64,000 nt of DNA from Bryopsis sp. KO-2023 (lineage: Eukaryota; Chlorophyta; Ulvophyceae; Bryopsidales; Bryopsidaceae): contig BSYQ01000014.1 in the NCBI GenBank assembly GCA_030272585.1, forward strand, positions 1,178,001-1,242,000, given 5' to 3'. Shown one piece after another: positions 55,507 through 64,000 of the stretch. The notes under the pieces are model-generated. The model was not told the origin of the DNA. It was given only the letters and a program-made list of their open reading frames with translations, and searched no databases. The first letter of the stretch is position 1, and every line of letters starts with the position of its first letter. The translations under genes and the position numbers were made by a program.

Positions 55507-56651
55507 CCCGCTGATATCTTCTTCTGGCGGAGGTTTCGGGGGACCGGCCAGAATGCTGAACTCGATTTTCGCTCCTGTGACGCACAGCAGTCTGACAGGG
55601 CGTTAGCAGTGTCAGTCAGGGCAGCCAATGACCCGAAGTGAAGTTGTGAGCAAGTTTTTTGAAGGATTTTTTTTTTTGAAGGGGTGAAATTCGATTTCTG
55701 AACGGGTGGTTGCTTTTCTGCAGTCCTTCACATGTTTTTTTTTGGCGTAAAAAAAAAATTCATTAATTCCTTGTTGATAATCCAGTCAAGAAACTCAACA
55801 ATACCAAAATGCCGCATCAACATGCCCTTGTACATAAGAAAAAATAGCCCCCTTGCACCCCCCCAAAAAAAAAAATAAAAAAAAAAATAAATCACCATAT
55901 TTACATATTTTAGAGAACATACACGATATTTTTGTAAGAAAATCATGTGTCCAAAAAATATTGCATCAAAAATAGTTGAGTGCGATGTAAAGCCATCCAG
56001 AGACTTTCAAAAAAACTGCTTCCAGCGGACTTGGTCTTGATTTTGCACTTGCATGCTGTCCAAAATCTGGAATTTGAAACTTTCTATACAAAAAATATTC
56101 TTCTACCCCTAAAGTCATAGGGAAAGTATTTGAAAACAAAAAATACACACAAAGTTGGATAAAAAAACAGTTCGGCAATACCTCCCATTTCGAGAAAGAA
56201 CGAGAAGGTTCAGTTCGATGCAAGGTATTGAAATTTGCCAGTTAAAAAAAATAAATGTTGGCTGGGCCATTAGTAAAAGCCGAGCCAATTTTCCCCAAGA
56301 TGAACTTTCACGAAACCATGGCCACTCGATCAAGCGGCATCGAAGTTTCATGAAAGTTTTATGCAATCTATCGTCATTTTTTTAAAAAGGTCAACAGCGC
56401 TGCTTCAGTTGTGTTGAAAAGGTCACATCAGGACAGGCCTATGCATGCAAAAACCTCGTCAGTGAATTTTCAATCAATTTTTCTGTCAAGTTTGTGTGCT
56501 GTGGGCTTGCTGGCTGAGGATTTTTCTTGGCGTTTCCCTGATGCCATATGCTCTGGCCTGGCATGTCTTGCAACATTTTTGCTGGTTGGTTGTGTGCTGT
56601 GGCAATATGATTGAATCATCAAAAGGGATATCATTTTGGGCGATTTTCCAA
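55507..56651. other. Intergenic, no gene seen
   Basis: AT-rich, with a C7A11 run at 55858-55875. A plus-strand frame near 56411-56614 is hydrophobic in part but lacks splice or family support. Confidence 0.4.
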
Positions 56652-57959
56652 TCAGAAAAGCTCCTCACCAGCAGTCAACTTGATCCAATCAATAAAGGGC
56701 ACTATGTTGGTGTGAACATCAGGTTTGAAGGCCCCTCCACACACATGGGAAGCGCCCACAATTCCAACCAAAACATCGTCTCCGAAAATGTCCCTCTCCA
56801 AAAATTCACCGGGTACAACAATGGGGCCTCCATCGTCACCTTGACAACCACATCCCTCGACTCAGTAATTCCTTTGCCTCCAGAGAATTCATGATGAAGC
56901 TAGCATTCTACTGAAACCGTTGTTCACCTGGACACGAGCCACCCCCCTCTCCACCCATGCAGATCTGGCTGCTGGTCACGGGTTTGCGCAACTCCCTCCT
57001 GCATTGCCCCCTGGCGACGAACTCCATCCGGACAACCTGTGCGATTTCAGAAAATCCTGAATCGTTGCGTGTCCGTCCCCACCCAATGGATTCCAGGATT
57101 TCGCCATGCTGCGGGCGAAAGTTTGTGGTGGTTGGGAGTTGAACGGGGTCCACGTTTGCTGCACTTGAGAGCTCCAAAATGGCAAGATCAGGGGATCGAG
57201 TGGATTTGTAGTTGGGGTGGATGAAGACATTTTGGGTAGAGATGACCTGCTCGTCCAAAAAACACAAACAGGACGTGGATGTGGAGGAAAGACCCCTTTC
57301 CCCACCCCACGGAGTCGAATCAACATACCCACCCGAAGCATATGGATGCATCAGCAGTAGGATCCCAGACGGCGCATGTCGTGACCATTGTGGGATGTGG
57401 CGGGCGGCATGTTCGCGAGGGGGGGTGATTTTGAAAACCCATGATATGTCGCGGGATGAATCGCCGTGGCATGTTTTGGTATGAGTCGCGACTCGCGAGA
57501 CATGTTTGAAGTTTCGGAGGCCTGCCCCAGACGAGCGTGGCGTCATGGCCTGATGAGCGCGCGCTGTAGAACGCGAGGGGCCATCGTGAGACGCACTTCT
57601 TTAAATTTATATTATTGAATGCTTTCTTACCTCTATCCCCGGGCCTGACGTCTGTGACGAGGAGGCGGAGCCAACAACGACTTTTGGTCGGCTGTCGCCT
57701 CCTGTTCTGGACGAGTCGATGCAATGCGCCGCTGTCAGAACGTGCTTGCTCCCTACCAACACGCCTGTGCAGAAGTAGCCCAGGTCTGATCTCCTCCGTA
57801 AGGAAACCGTGTATGTGTAAGACATGGCGGTGCCGAGATCTCCGTAATAAGGTTCGAACCTATATCTGGGTATGGGTATGGGTACACCTATAATGCTAGG
57901 CGCCGGTGCCGCTGCAACTCCGTCATCCCAAGGCTCCGCAGGGACCTCTTGTCCGAACA
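56652..57959 (-). CDS. S1-family (trypsin-like) protease homologue with Ser to Asp at the active site
   Basis: Exons ~57959-57631, 57246-56928 and 56860-56652, in phase. The chymotrypsin fold is clear: YFCTGVLVGSKHVLTAAHCID (catalytic His), PDLAILELSS (catalytic Asp), GWGRT, SSQICMGG, and near the end CQGDDGGPIVV where active enzymes have GDSGGP. The catalytic serine is Asp (codon GAT at 56837-56835 region), and the flanking Cys, Gly and Pro residues are kept, so the protein folds as a protease but should be inactive. It ends with DVHTNIVPFIDWIK, the usual C-terminal helix. An upstream exon supplying the start Met and a signal peptide is expected; hydrophobic codons precede 57959 but without an ATG. 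The acceptor CTGAG before 56860 was chosen because it alone fits the phase. Confidence 0.85.
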
Positions 57960-59208
57960 CTATGCACCCAAGAAACAAAGGAAAAGTTCCAAAAAAACAA
58001 AAACGTCAGAAAACGGAAAGTCACGTGCTACCTTTACAGCGACACGAAGGTCTGTCCAGCCAAGACAAGAACCTTTTTTCCACTTCTATTCAAGGCACCC
58101 CTTCTTACCCTTTAAGGTGGTTCGTTTCGCCACAAACCGAGATGGGCTATGTTCAGATTAAAACGAAAGGGGCAAACACAGTCTTTGAGAGGTCGTGTGT
58201 GCTGTGACTAAAACGGTAGCTTCCACGCGCCAACGCTGTGTGTGGTTGTTCGACAGGAGGCGTCGACACAGAAACACAGGGAGCTAACCTTTCGAAGTGG
58301 ATGCCAGCAGGAGGGCGACGCAAAGGCACAAAAAATTTGTATTTCGGCAAGTAAAATTCATACCGACCTGCGGGGACGAGCACCAGTCACAGTGTCAATC
58401 CGAATACGTTTGAAAAACTGTAAATACTGGTTCGTGAAGGGGGGGCAAGCTTCTTCGTATATCTGTTGGCGACCCTCTGTCTATAGACGACCCTCTGCCT
58501 AAGTACAGCAGCTCATGGAGATTCTAATAGATGCCACGGAGCGTAGAAAGAGTGGATGCGGTAGCTGACGCACTTTCCTCTCGTGAAGCTGGTTTTCGTC
58601 ACAGCAAGGCGTTTATTTTGGTTGCAGTTGAGATTGGGGGGGGTTGATGATCTGGCTTGTATCTGGCTGCCCCATTTTTTAGTTGGAAAAGGAGAGTGTC
58701 GCGGGGCGAACTCGATGCAGTGAACTCAGGAAGGAAACAAGGACATGTCAGACTAGCCCTGAGAGTTACAATGTCAGACCCAGCCCCACCGAAAATTTAT
58801 CGTTTGCAAACGATAAATTCAATTGATGCAATATTGTCACCACAGAAGAGCTGGTTGGTTTTTAAGATAATTGCTAAAGGGCTTCAGGAAGTCAATGGGA
58901 AACTGTCCCAAACCATCCCCTTTCATCTCGGAAGTTGGGATTAAAAAAAATGCTCACAACTCAAAAACAGCCGTCAAATAAAGAACTTACACGATGAAAA
59001 AAACTAAAATTTCTCCTCAAAGAATAATTCTAAATCAAAACACCAACATCAGAACGAAGCAAAACCAGATGAAAGAAAGAAAAGGAGAAAAAACTAGAGT
59101 TGCATATTGTCTGGGATTCTCTTCGCATTGGATGTCAGGGGATGTAAGCAAAACAGCTGGGACTGTGGGTCAATGGGGGGGATGCTTTGAACTCAACATA
59201 TTGAGTTC
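57960..59208. other. Intergenic with a 26-bp perfect palindrome
   Basis: No gene seen. A perfect palindrome AATTTATCGTTTG/CAAACGATAAATT spans 58794-58819. The missing first exon of the S1 homologue may lie within the first few hundred bases. Confidence 0.45.
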
Positions 59209-59378
59209 TGTTGGGAATTGGATTTCAGAGTAGCCTTAATTTCTGTAGATGTGAAATAAATGAGTTGATTTGAGGGGAGATCTTGAGGTATAAGTTTGAA
59301 AAGTAGGATTGTGTCCGGGAACAATTTTCTGTAAGAAAAACACTTGTTCGAAACAAGGCTAAGGATTGCGATATTAAC

Positions 59379-59998
59379 ATGGTTTCGGAGCTTGTGTTAT
59401 CACTGCTTCTGATATCCGCCTTAGGCCAAGCCTCGGCGTATCCCCTTGTATGGAAAACACCCGCTGTTTCTGAAAAAGTCACGGCCATTCAGAAACTGGT
59501 TGAGGAGTATGAGAGCCTGGGTCACGAGACAAAAGAAGATTCTCACTTGAATTTCTACAGACGGTGGAAAAGATACGTTTGTTGACAGCTCGTCTGAAGC
59601 ATAGATCGGCAGACTTGGGTTTACTCGGACTGGGACTTACAACAAGTATGCTGGCGTCTTACTCTCTGAAAGTGGCAAAAGTTTTGTGGAGGACTTTGTC
59701 AGACTGGCGAAATAAACGTTCACCAAGCGTGTGGGCGGCGGAACACAAACAGGGAGGAAGAGACTTTCGATCTAGAGGTGGAAACAGGCGTGGGCTAAGT
59801 CAGGAAGACATGGAGCTGGTGCGTCGACTTTGCACACTCCTCAACGCGACTACACCATCTGTTTCGTCTGCAGAGATGAGCTCCCAAGAGGAATCGAACC
59901 CCAACACAGCCAGTGGGAACAGCGGACCTATTACTTACAATGTTACAGCCGTCCTGGCCTCCCAGAACGGCCGGAATACGTTTAAGGCGTGTCAGTGA
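59379..59998 (+). pseudogene. gag: Gag of the truncated element (frameshifted)
   Basis: Starts MVSELVLSLLLISALGQASA from an ATG lying across the LTR/primer-binding-site junction, with an N-terminal hydrophobic segment. At about 59564-59582 the frame shifts by -1. In the new frame a second hydrophobic segment (LGLLGLGLTTSMLASYSL) followed by a basic stretch aligns with the second hydrophobic segment of the Gag at 17928. It ends at 59998 in a Ser/Asn/Thr-rich region. I see no zinc knuckle, so that part is lost or highly diverged. Confidence 0.65.
59380..59391 (+). promoter_or_regulatory. Primer-binding site of the truncated element
   Basis: TGGTTTCGGAGC, identical to the sites at 17929 and 18966. 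Confidence 0.75.
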
Positions 59999-60101
59999 GA
60001 CTGGCGGTACGATTGTACCACAGGTCAGCTCACTGGTCACATCGATGGGACGGGTGTGTCGCATGTGACACACCTGTACTACAGTTGTCTTTACTTAAGG
60101 C

Positions 60102-61487
60102 GTGTTTCGCGCCATTGTAATCATTCTATTATTCTCTCACGCTTGGTCACTCCAGCCAGTCGTGACATACAAGCAGCTTAGAGTAAGGATCAAGTTGGGG
60201 GAGGACCCCAAGCTCCACGACGTGTTGGTCGATTCTGGGTCTACAGTAAATGTTTTACCGCTGGCTTACGCTAAACGAAACGGACTTGGAATCCAGCCGT
60301 CTACCCTTTCTGAGCTGTCTGGGTTCAATGGAGCGAAAGAAAAAGTCGTCGGCGTAATACCCATGTCGATAGCAGTGGGTCCTTGGGAGAGTAGAGAGTC
60401 CTTTGTGGTTGCTGCTTCGGCTCGTCAGATAATACTGGGTATGCCCTTCCTGAGCCATAGGCAATTGAGCGTGGATTGTTTAAAGGAGTGCTTACGAAGT
60501 GTGGACGGGAAAACAGTGGCTTGTCACGTGGTCACTCACCCAGCGGCAAGTGCACCACCCATCGCCGAAGCCGATCTGCCTTTGCCGGCCCTTTACCCAC
60601 CTGTTGTGGAACCTCCTCAAGCTGAACACTTTGGAAGTGGAGGGGAGGTATCGACTGTTACGCTGTGTGATGGAGAGTGTGATGGAGACAGAGACGGAGA
60701 CGGAGACAGCACACAGACGTCTGGCCAGGACGCAGAGGAGGCCACGGGATCTATTGTTTCGACTAACCCTCCCGATTCTGACCCCTCTACCTCTATTTCT
60801 GTCGATACTCCTATGACCGAAAACAAACTAGACGCTCCACTCGAGGAGCTGGCATCGGAACAGGAGACAGCAGAACAAGAAGTCCCACCGCAGGATATGG
60901 AGGAAGAGATCACGAGGGTGGAACAGGAGGTCACGGCAGCAGAGGTCAAGTCCAAAGAGGTCACGAAGTCGGAACAGGAGACCATGGCGAAAGGAGTTGC
61001 GAAGTCAGAAGGGGAACCTGCAAGCGACACAACCAATCTTTTTCGATCCCAGCCACTGGTCACTGTGTACACGGCAGCAAACAAACGAAGTCAAGCAAAA
61101 CGACTTCGCATTTATCAAGGGCGCATGTACATACCTTTGGGTGGCTCGGTTGTCCTGGGACCTCGGATGTCAAAGACGATCATTCCTCCTTTCCGTATCA
61201 CGGGAGAAGGAGTCTGCGGGGTGCTACCTATAGGGCAAATCACAAACGTGTTTCACACAATCACTTTGGGAAGTAATGGAGCGGTCAGAGTCCAAGTACA
61301 CAATATGAGCAATGAGAGTCGTATGCTCACAGGCAGTCATGGGCTGCACATGACAGACCCCTGTCCTGTGCGCCGCACAGGACAGGGTTCTGTGCAGGTT
61401 CTGTGCACCCTGTGCTGTCCTGTCCTGTTTTTCGAAAATCCACAGGACAGACCCACGTCTGTCCTGTACTGTACAATCCCTATGTGA
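60102..61487 (+). pseudogene. pro: Protease and post-protease domain of the truncated element, with read-through into repeat
   Basis: A frame without a clear ATG encodes an aspartic protease (VLVDSGSTVNVLPLAYAKR, SELSGFNGAKEKVVG, QIILGMPFLSH) that parallels the protease at 24505-24800. After a Pro/acidic region with Glu-Val-Thr repeats (EQEVTAAEVKSKEVTK) it has the shared domain (LGGSVVLGPRMSKTIIPPFR, NESRMLTG). Beyond about 61334 the frame only runs through palindromic repeat DNA (Cys/Gly/Thr-rich translation) and stops at 61487. The adjacent acidic repeats differ in sequence from those of the 12.3-kb element, although both lie around the same conserved domain. Confidence 0.75.
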
Positions 61488-61640
61488 AACAGAAGTTCGA
61501 CCCCCTGTACAACCTGTGCGCCCACGTGCGACTGTGCGCAGCACAGTGCAGCACACAGACCACGTGATCTGTGTGCTGCACAGTGCTGCACAGACGACGT
61601 ACTGTGCTGCACAGACGACGAACTGACACCTAGTACGCCT
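61340..61640. repeat. Cluster of long palindromes
   Basis: Three strong inverted repeats built from related words: 61360-61386 (13-bp perfect arms CCTGTCCTGTGCG, one-base loop), 61442-61467 (9-bp arms ACAGGACAG, 8-base loop) and 61540-61587 (20-bp arms with one mismatch around CACGTG). The words CTGTCCTGT and GCTGCACAG recur between them. This is a foldback-type repeat of unknown class, joined directly to the broken end of the truncated retrotransposon. Confidence 0.85.
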
Positions 61641-61992
61641 GTCTAAAACAGGCGCCTTAATTAAGCACATATATACATTGTTATATATATTATTATATAC
61701 ATTTTTAATGCATGAATGACGTGAGCCAAGCTCACCAACCACCGACTGTGGGGAGTCGGTCGACTCTGGGAGGATTCAAACCTAGATTGGCTAAGTGTAG
61801 TGAATCCGCCTGCAGACCGCTATTGTGGGCTGCTGGCTGTGAACTGCAAGCCTGAAACGGCTTGGAGGGAAAGAATAGACGACTTGGAAGCGAGACAAAG
61901 GGAGTTCAATCCCAAAGTAAGGTTACAAGAACGTTCAAACCCCAAGAACTTATAGAATACCCTAGCAGCCTTGATCCTAACTGATCATAGGC
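61641..61992. other. Short intergenic stretch between two repeats
   Basis: AT-rich ATATAT region (61665-61700), then unique-looking sequence. In reverse complement it carries a tRNA-like B-box word GGTTTGAATCC at about 61784-61774, but without a foldable tRNA. Confidence 0.4.
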
Positions 61993-62268
61993 TGTAACAT
62001 CAGTCTGCATCAATGCTGCAAGGCATCAGACCTTGCAGTCCTTTCAATCAGAGCCCAGCTCAGCCCCACGGCCATTCCTGTGGTGCTGAGCGACCTTCTA
62101 GAACATTCTAGCTGCCAGCTCAGTAGTCCACGTACTACTTCACTGCCAGCACACCCTGACTGACTGTATGCTGCCTCAGGGCAGCCAGCCTCCTACTTAA
62201 AGTACTGCAGGACTGTCAGCAAGCCTGCTGACGTACTGCAGGGCTGTCAGAAACCCTGATTCGCTACA
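61993..62268 (-). repeat. Putative 3' LTR of the second chromovirus
   Basis: 276 bp; in element sense it begins TGTAGCG and ends GTTACA, directly preceded by a polypurine tract. Rich in CTGCAG and CTGACAG words. No second copy is available to confirm the borders. Confidence 0.7.
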
Positions 62269-62282
62269 TTCCTCCCCATCTG
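62269..62282 (-). promoter_or_regulatory. Polypurine tract of the second chromovirus
   Basis: CAGATGGGGAGGAA in element sense abuts the putative 3' LTR. Confidence 0.7.
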
Positions 62283-62947
62283 AACTGCAGTAGCCCCTTA
62301 CTGCACTTTAACTGAAATAACTCAACCTTTTAGGGAAATTCCATAGCTCAATAAAGATCTGAAAACTCATCATCAAATCAAACCCTACTCCCTTGTAGGT
62401 CTAACAAAACATCAACAACCAAAGAACCCTGCTGCACACTTAAACTGTTTTCTGCAGCTTCTCACTTCCTTGGCATATAAAACACAACTAAGAAATAATG
62501 TTATGCCCAAGGTCACAACCCTTGCAAATATAAAAACCTCAATCAGTAGAAAACAAGTCAAATGACTGATCAGCAGTTTTCCAAAATAAACACTGCTTAT
62601 CAGCCCACAAAATCTAGCAATCAGTAAAAATGTCCCTTCTCAAAGGATACTATTATGCTGCAGCAATAACCCACATTGTGTTGCAGCTATCAAAAATGTA
62701 TCTAGTTGGCAGGTTTATTAAGAATCTCTGAAAAATACTCTGCCTGTCCAATAAGCACTCAAGAAAAAGGAACAAAATGATATAACTCCCTCAGAAAATT
62801 GTTCTTTTCCAAATTCCACCAAATCAAGAAATACACCAAGTTTCATTCAATCAGCCTAATATGTTCTGCCTGAACTGGCAGCTCCCACTGCAAATCACAT
62901 TTCAATAAAAACCAAACATTCCTTCAAGTGACCTGCAGCAAACTGCA
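62283..62947 (-). other. 3' untranslated internal region of the second chromovirus
   Basis: About 665 AT-richer bases with no open frame of note, between the extra ORF and the polypurine tract. Confidence 0.5.
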
Positions 62948-63796
62948 CTAGTCACCTGCACCCTGAGAGATCACCTCATCTAGACTTCTCTTTTTTGCTG
63001 ACCCAGATTTCTTAGAAGGTATAACCTCCCACTCAACAATCCGGTGTGGTGCTGCATCACGGTTTGTCTGATTTCTTCCTGCAGTGCTCTTAGGCAACTC
63101 CAATCCTGCAATCCGAAGTGTTGTCATGACTCTTGCTGGAGGGACTGCCAAGCCTGGATGTCTCCTTATCATCCTGCACAATCCACATTCTCCAAACTGA
63201 GCAGGTCCTGGACTTGCTACCTTCAGAGAAATTGAACAGTTCGCTTGCATCCTTCCCTCGGCATCGAGCTGAATAGTGGTATCATAGGCATACCACATCC
63301 TCATCCAACAAACAGATTTGCAGCAGACCCTGTGCTGACCACAAGAGAATGTGTACACTGGTCTGTTGCAGGTCTTGAAACACAGAGTGCATCGCATGCT
63401 TGACTCTGTCAGCCCTTCCACAGGGTTTAGCTGCACTTCTGGTAGTAGCAGTGTCTGATTCGGAAGTATTCTGTCAACAGAATTGCTGTACCACCTTGGT
63501 TCCTCTTCCTTAAGATCAGCCACCTTCTCCTTTCCTGCAAGTGACTTTTCTTCACACTCCATTACTCTTCCTGAGATCTCATCCGCATCTGCATCTCTGA
63601 GCTGAGTCCCTTGCACCACTTTTGGTATATTTGTTGCCCACTCGCGCCAACGATAATTTTCAGCACGGGCGGCCTGCAACTCAGTTCTTGCTTTCCGAAG
63701 CTGTGCAGACAGATTTGCTGCTGATGCTGCCCTGGAGCTCAACAACTTGAAAGCTTGTTCCACCTGATCCTCGGTCTCTTGAGCGTGGTCTACCAT
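62948..63796 (-). CDS. Extra ORF after pol: coiled coil plus RING-like zinc domain
   Basis: 282 residues from the ATG at 63796, starting 57 bases after the pol stop, in the position env takes in some retroelements. Residues ~1-60 are a likely coiled coil (EQAFKLLSSRAASAANLSAQ, RKARTELQAARAENYRW). From ~134 a Cys/His cluster follows: CTLC, 12 residues later CGQHRVCC, then a further Cys, and finally CGLC near residue 205. This is close to a C3HC4 RING spacing, although the adjacent Cys pair is irregular. The C-terminus is basic (PSKKSGSAKKR). There is no signal peptide or membrane segment, so it is not an Env. A role as a ubiquitin ligase or nucleic-acid binder is possible but unproven. Confidence 0.75.
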   Translation of the reverse strand: MVDHAQETEDQVEQAFKLLSSRAASAANLSAQLRKARTELQAARAENYRWREWATNIPKVVQGTQLRDADADEISGRVMECEEKSLAGKEKVADLKEEEPRWYSNSVDRILPNQTLLLPEVQLNPVEGLTESSMRCTLCFKTCNRPVYTFSCGQHRVCCKSVCWMRMWYAYDTTIQLDAEGRMQANCSISLKVASPGPAQFGECGLCRMIRRHPGLAVPPARVMTTLRIAGLELPKSTAGRNQTNRDAAPHRIVEWEVIPSKKSGSAKKRSLDEVISQGAGD

Positions 63797-63853
63797 TCCT
63801 GCTCACGCGAACGATAAAGAGAAAATAACACTCTCCCTTTTCTTCTTCAGTTT

Positions 63854-64000
63854 TTATTGTGCTTTCCGACTAGGACGTCGCCTCATTGCGGTCCCTTCAC
63901 TCCTTTGCTGGTAGTCACGTAGTACATCTCGAGCATTCTGCAAATGTTCTGCAGGTTCCCATGTGTCCTCAGATTGATCATATCCCTGCCATCGAACAAG
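63854..64000 (-). CDS. pol: C-terminus of chromoviral Pol with chromodomain (partial)
   Basis: The last 48 codons of a frame entering from beyond the window edge. LVRWQGYDQSEDTWEPAEHL is the second half of a chromodomain and aligns with LVKWVGYGHEHNSWEPEQNV at the end of the nested chromovirus Pol. A short basic tail (RRRPSRKAQ) and a stop at 63854 follow. Confidence 0.9.
   Translation of the reverse strand, partial: LVRWQGYDQSEDTWEPAEHLQNARDVLRDYQQRSEGTAMRRRPSRKAQ

Larger units (their letters stand above)
59209..61334 (+). mobile_element. Truncated, decayed relative of the 12.3-kb LTR retrotransposon
   Basis: Candidate 5' LTR 59209-59379 (TGTTGG...TTAACA, 171 bp), primer-binding site TGGTTTCGGAGC at 59380-59391, then Gag, protease and the same post-protease domain as the 12.3-kb element, in the same order. 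Homology stops after the residues RMLTG at about 61334, where a palindrome-rich sequence begins; no RT, integrase or 3' LTR follows. Gag is broken by frameshifts. The LTR start is a guess from the TGTT/AACA ends, since there is no second copy to compare. Confidence 0.75.
61993..64000 (-). mobile_element. 3' end of a second chromovirus (continues beyond the window)
   Basis: On the minus strand: end of a pol gene with a chromodomain (64000-63854), an extra ORF (63796-62948), a long untranslated stretch, a polypurine tract (62282-62269) and a 3' LTR (62268-61993). Pol type and order identify a Ty3/gypsy chromovirus distinct from the nested one. Its 5' part and other LTR are outside the window. 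Confidence 0.85.

Noticed and set aside
61740-61830. tRNA-like sequence on the minus strand (B-box word GGTTTGAATCC with a weak A-box)
   Set aside because: The T stem pairs only in three positions, no acceptor stem can be formed, and no anticodon arm is found. At best it is a decayed tRNA or SINE head.

Overview
This is a stretch of nuclear DNA from an intron-rich eukaryote. Nearly every host gene can be assembled as a multi-exon model with GT-AG borders, and the noncoding DNA is AT-rich and full of homopolymer runs. Two features point to a photosynthetic protist or alga, perhaps of the green lineage: a small starch-binding CBM20 protein with a transit-peptide-like leader, and MED20 and Derlin copies that resemble plant ones. 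I cannot name the species.

Layout, left to right: edge of a possible secreted-protein gene (199-485, -); VTI1 Qb-SNARE (1874-5759, -) divergent from Mediator subunit MED20 (6206-8781, +); an intronless cis-prenyltransferase (10420-11391, -) divergent from a PP2C phosphatase (11932-16271, +); a 12.3-kb LTR retrotransposon (17601-29923) with a complete Ty3/gypsy chromovirus (18728-24121) nested in its gag; a GTPase with a C-terminal CaaX box (30515-31801, +); a secreted Cys-rich protein of unknown family (33608-35432, +); two ~2-kb inverted repeat arms (37016-38935 and 46238-48352) enclosing Derlin (40013-43310, -) and a divergent unrecognised six-exon gene (43586-45668, +); the CBM20 protein (48958-51444, -); holocytochrome c heme lyase HCCS (53077-55506, -); an S1 protease homologue without its catalytic serine (56652-57959, -); a truncated relative of the 12.3-kb retrotransposon (59209-61334); a cluster of long palindromes (61340-61640); and the 3' end of another chromovirus (61993-64000, -) with an extra coiled-coil/RING-like ORF after pol.

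The host genes are housekeeping genes of separate pathways: endosomal/Golgi fusion, transcription, polyprenol synthesis, dephosphorylation, ER quality control, mitochondrial cytochrome c maturation and plastid glucan binding. They are arranged as divergent pairs with short shared promoters, two of which carry TGACGTCA and CACGTG motifs.

The most unusual system is the retrotransposon family of the 12.3-kb element. Its Gag has two hydrophobic segments. Its apparent start codon lies across the LTR/primer-binding-site junction. A conserved domain of unknown function follows the protease. Gag-protease and polymerase are separated by a G8 run directly before a stop codon, suggesting -1 frameshifting or a one-base loss. 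The best host-gene observation is a duplicated SNARE-motif exon in VTI1 that would give a form without the membrane anchor. Exon borders were placed by eye from splice signals, frame continuity and remembered family resemblance.
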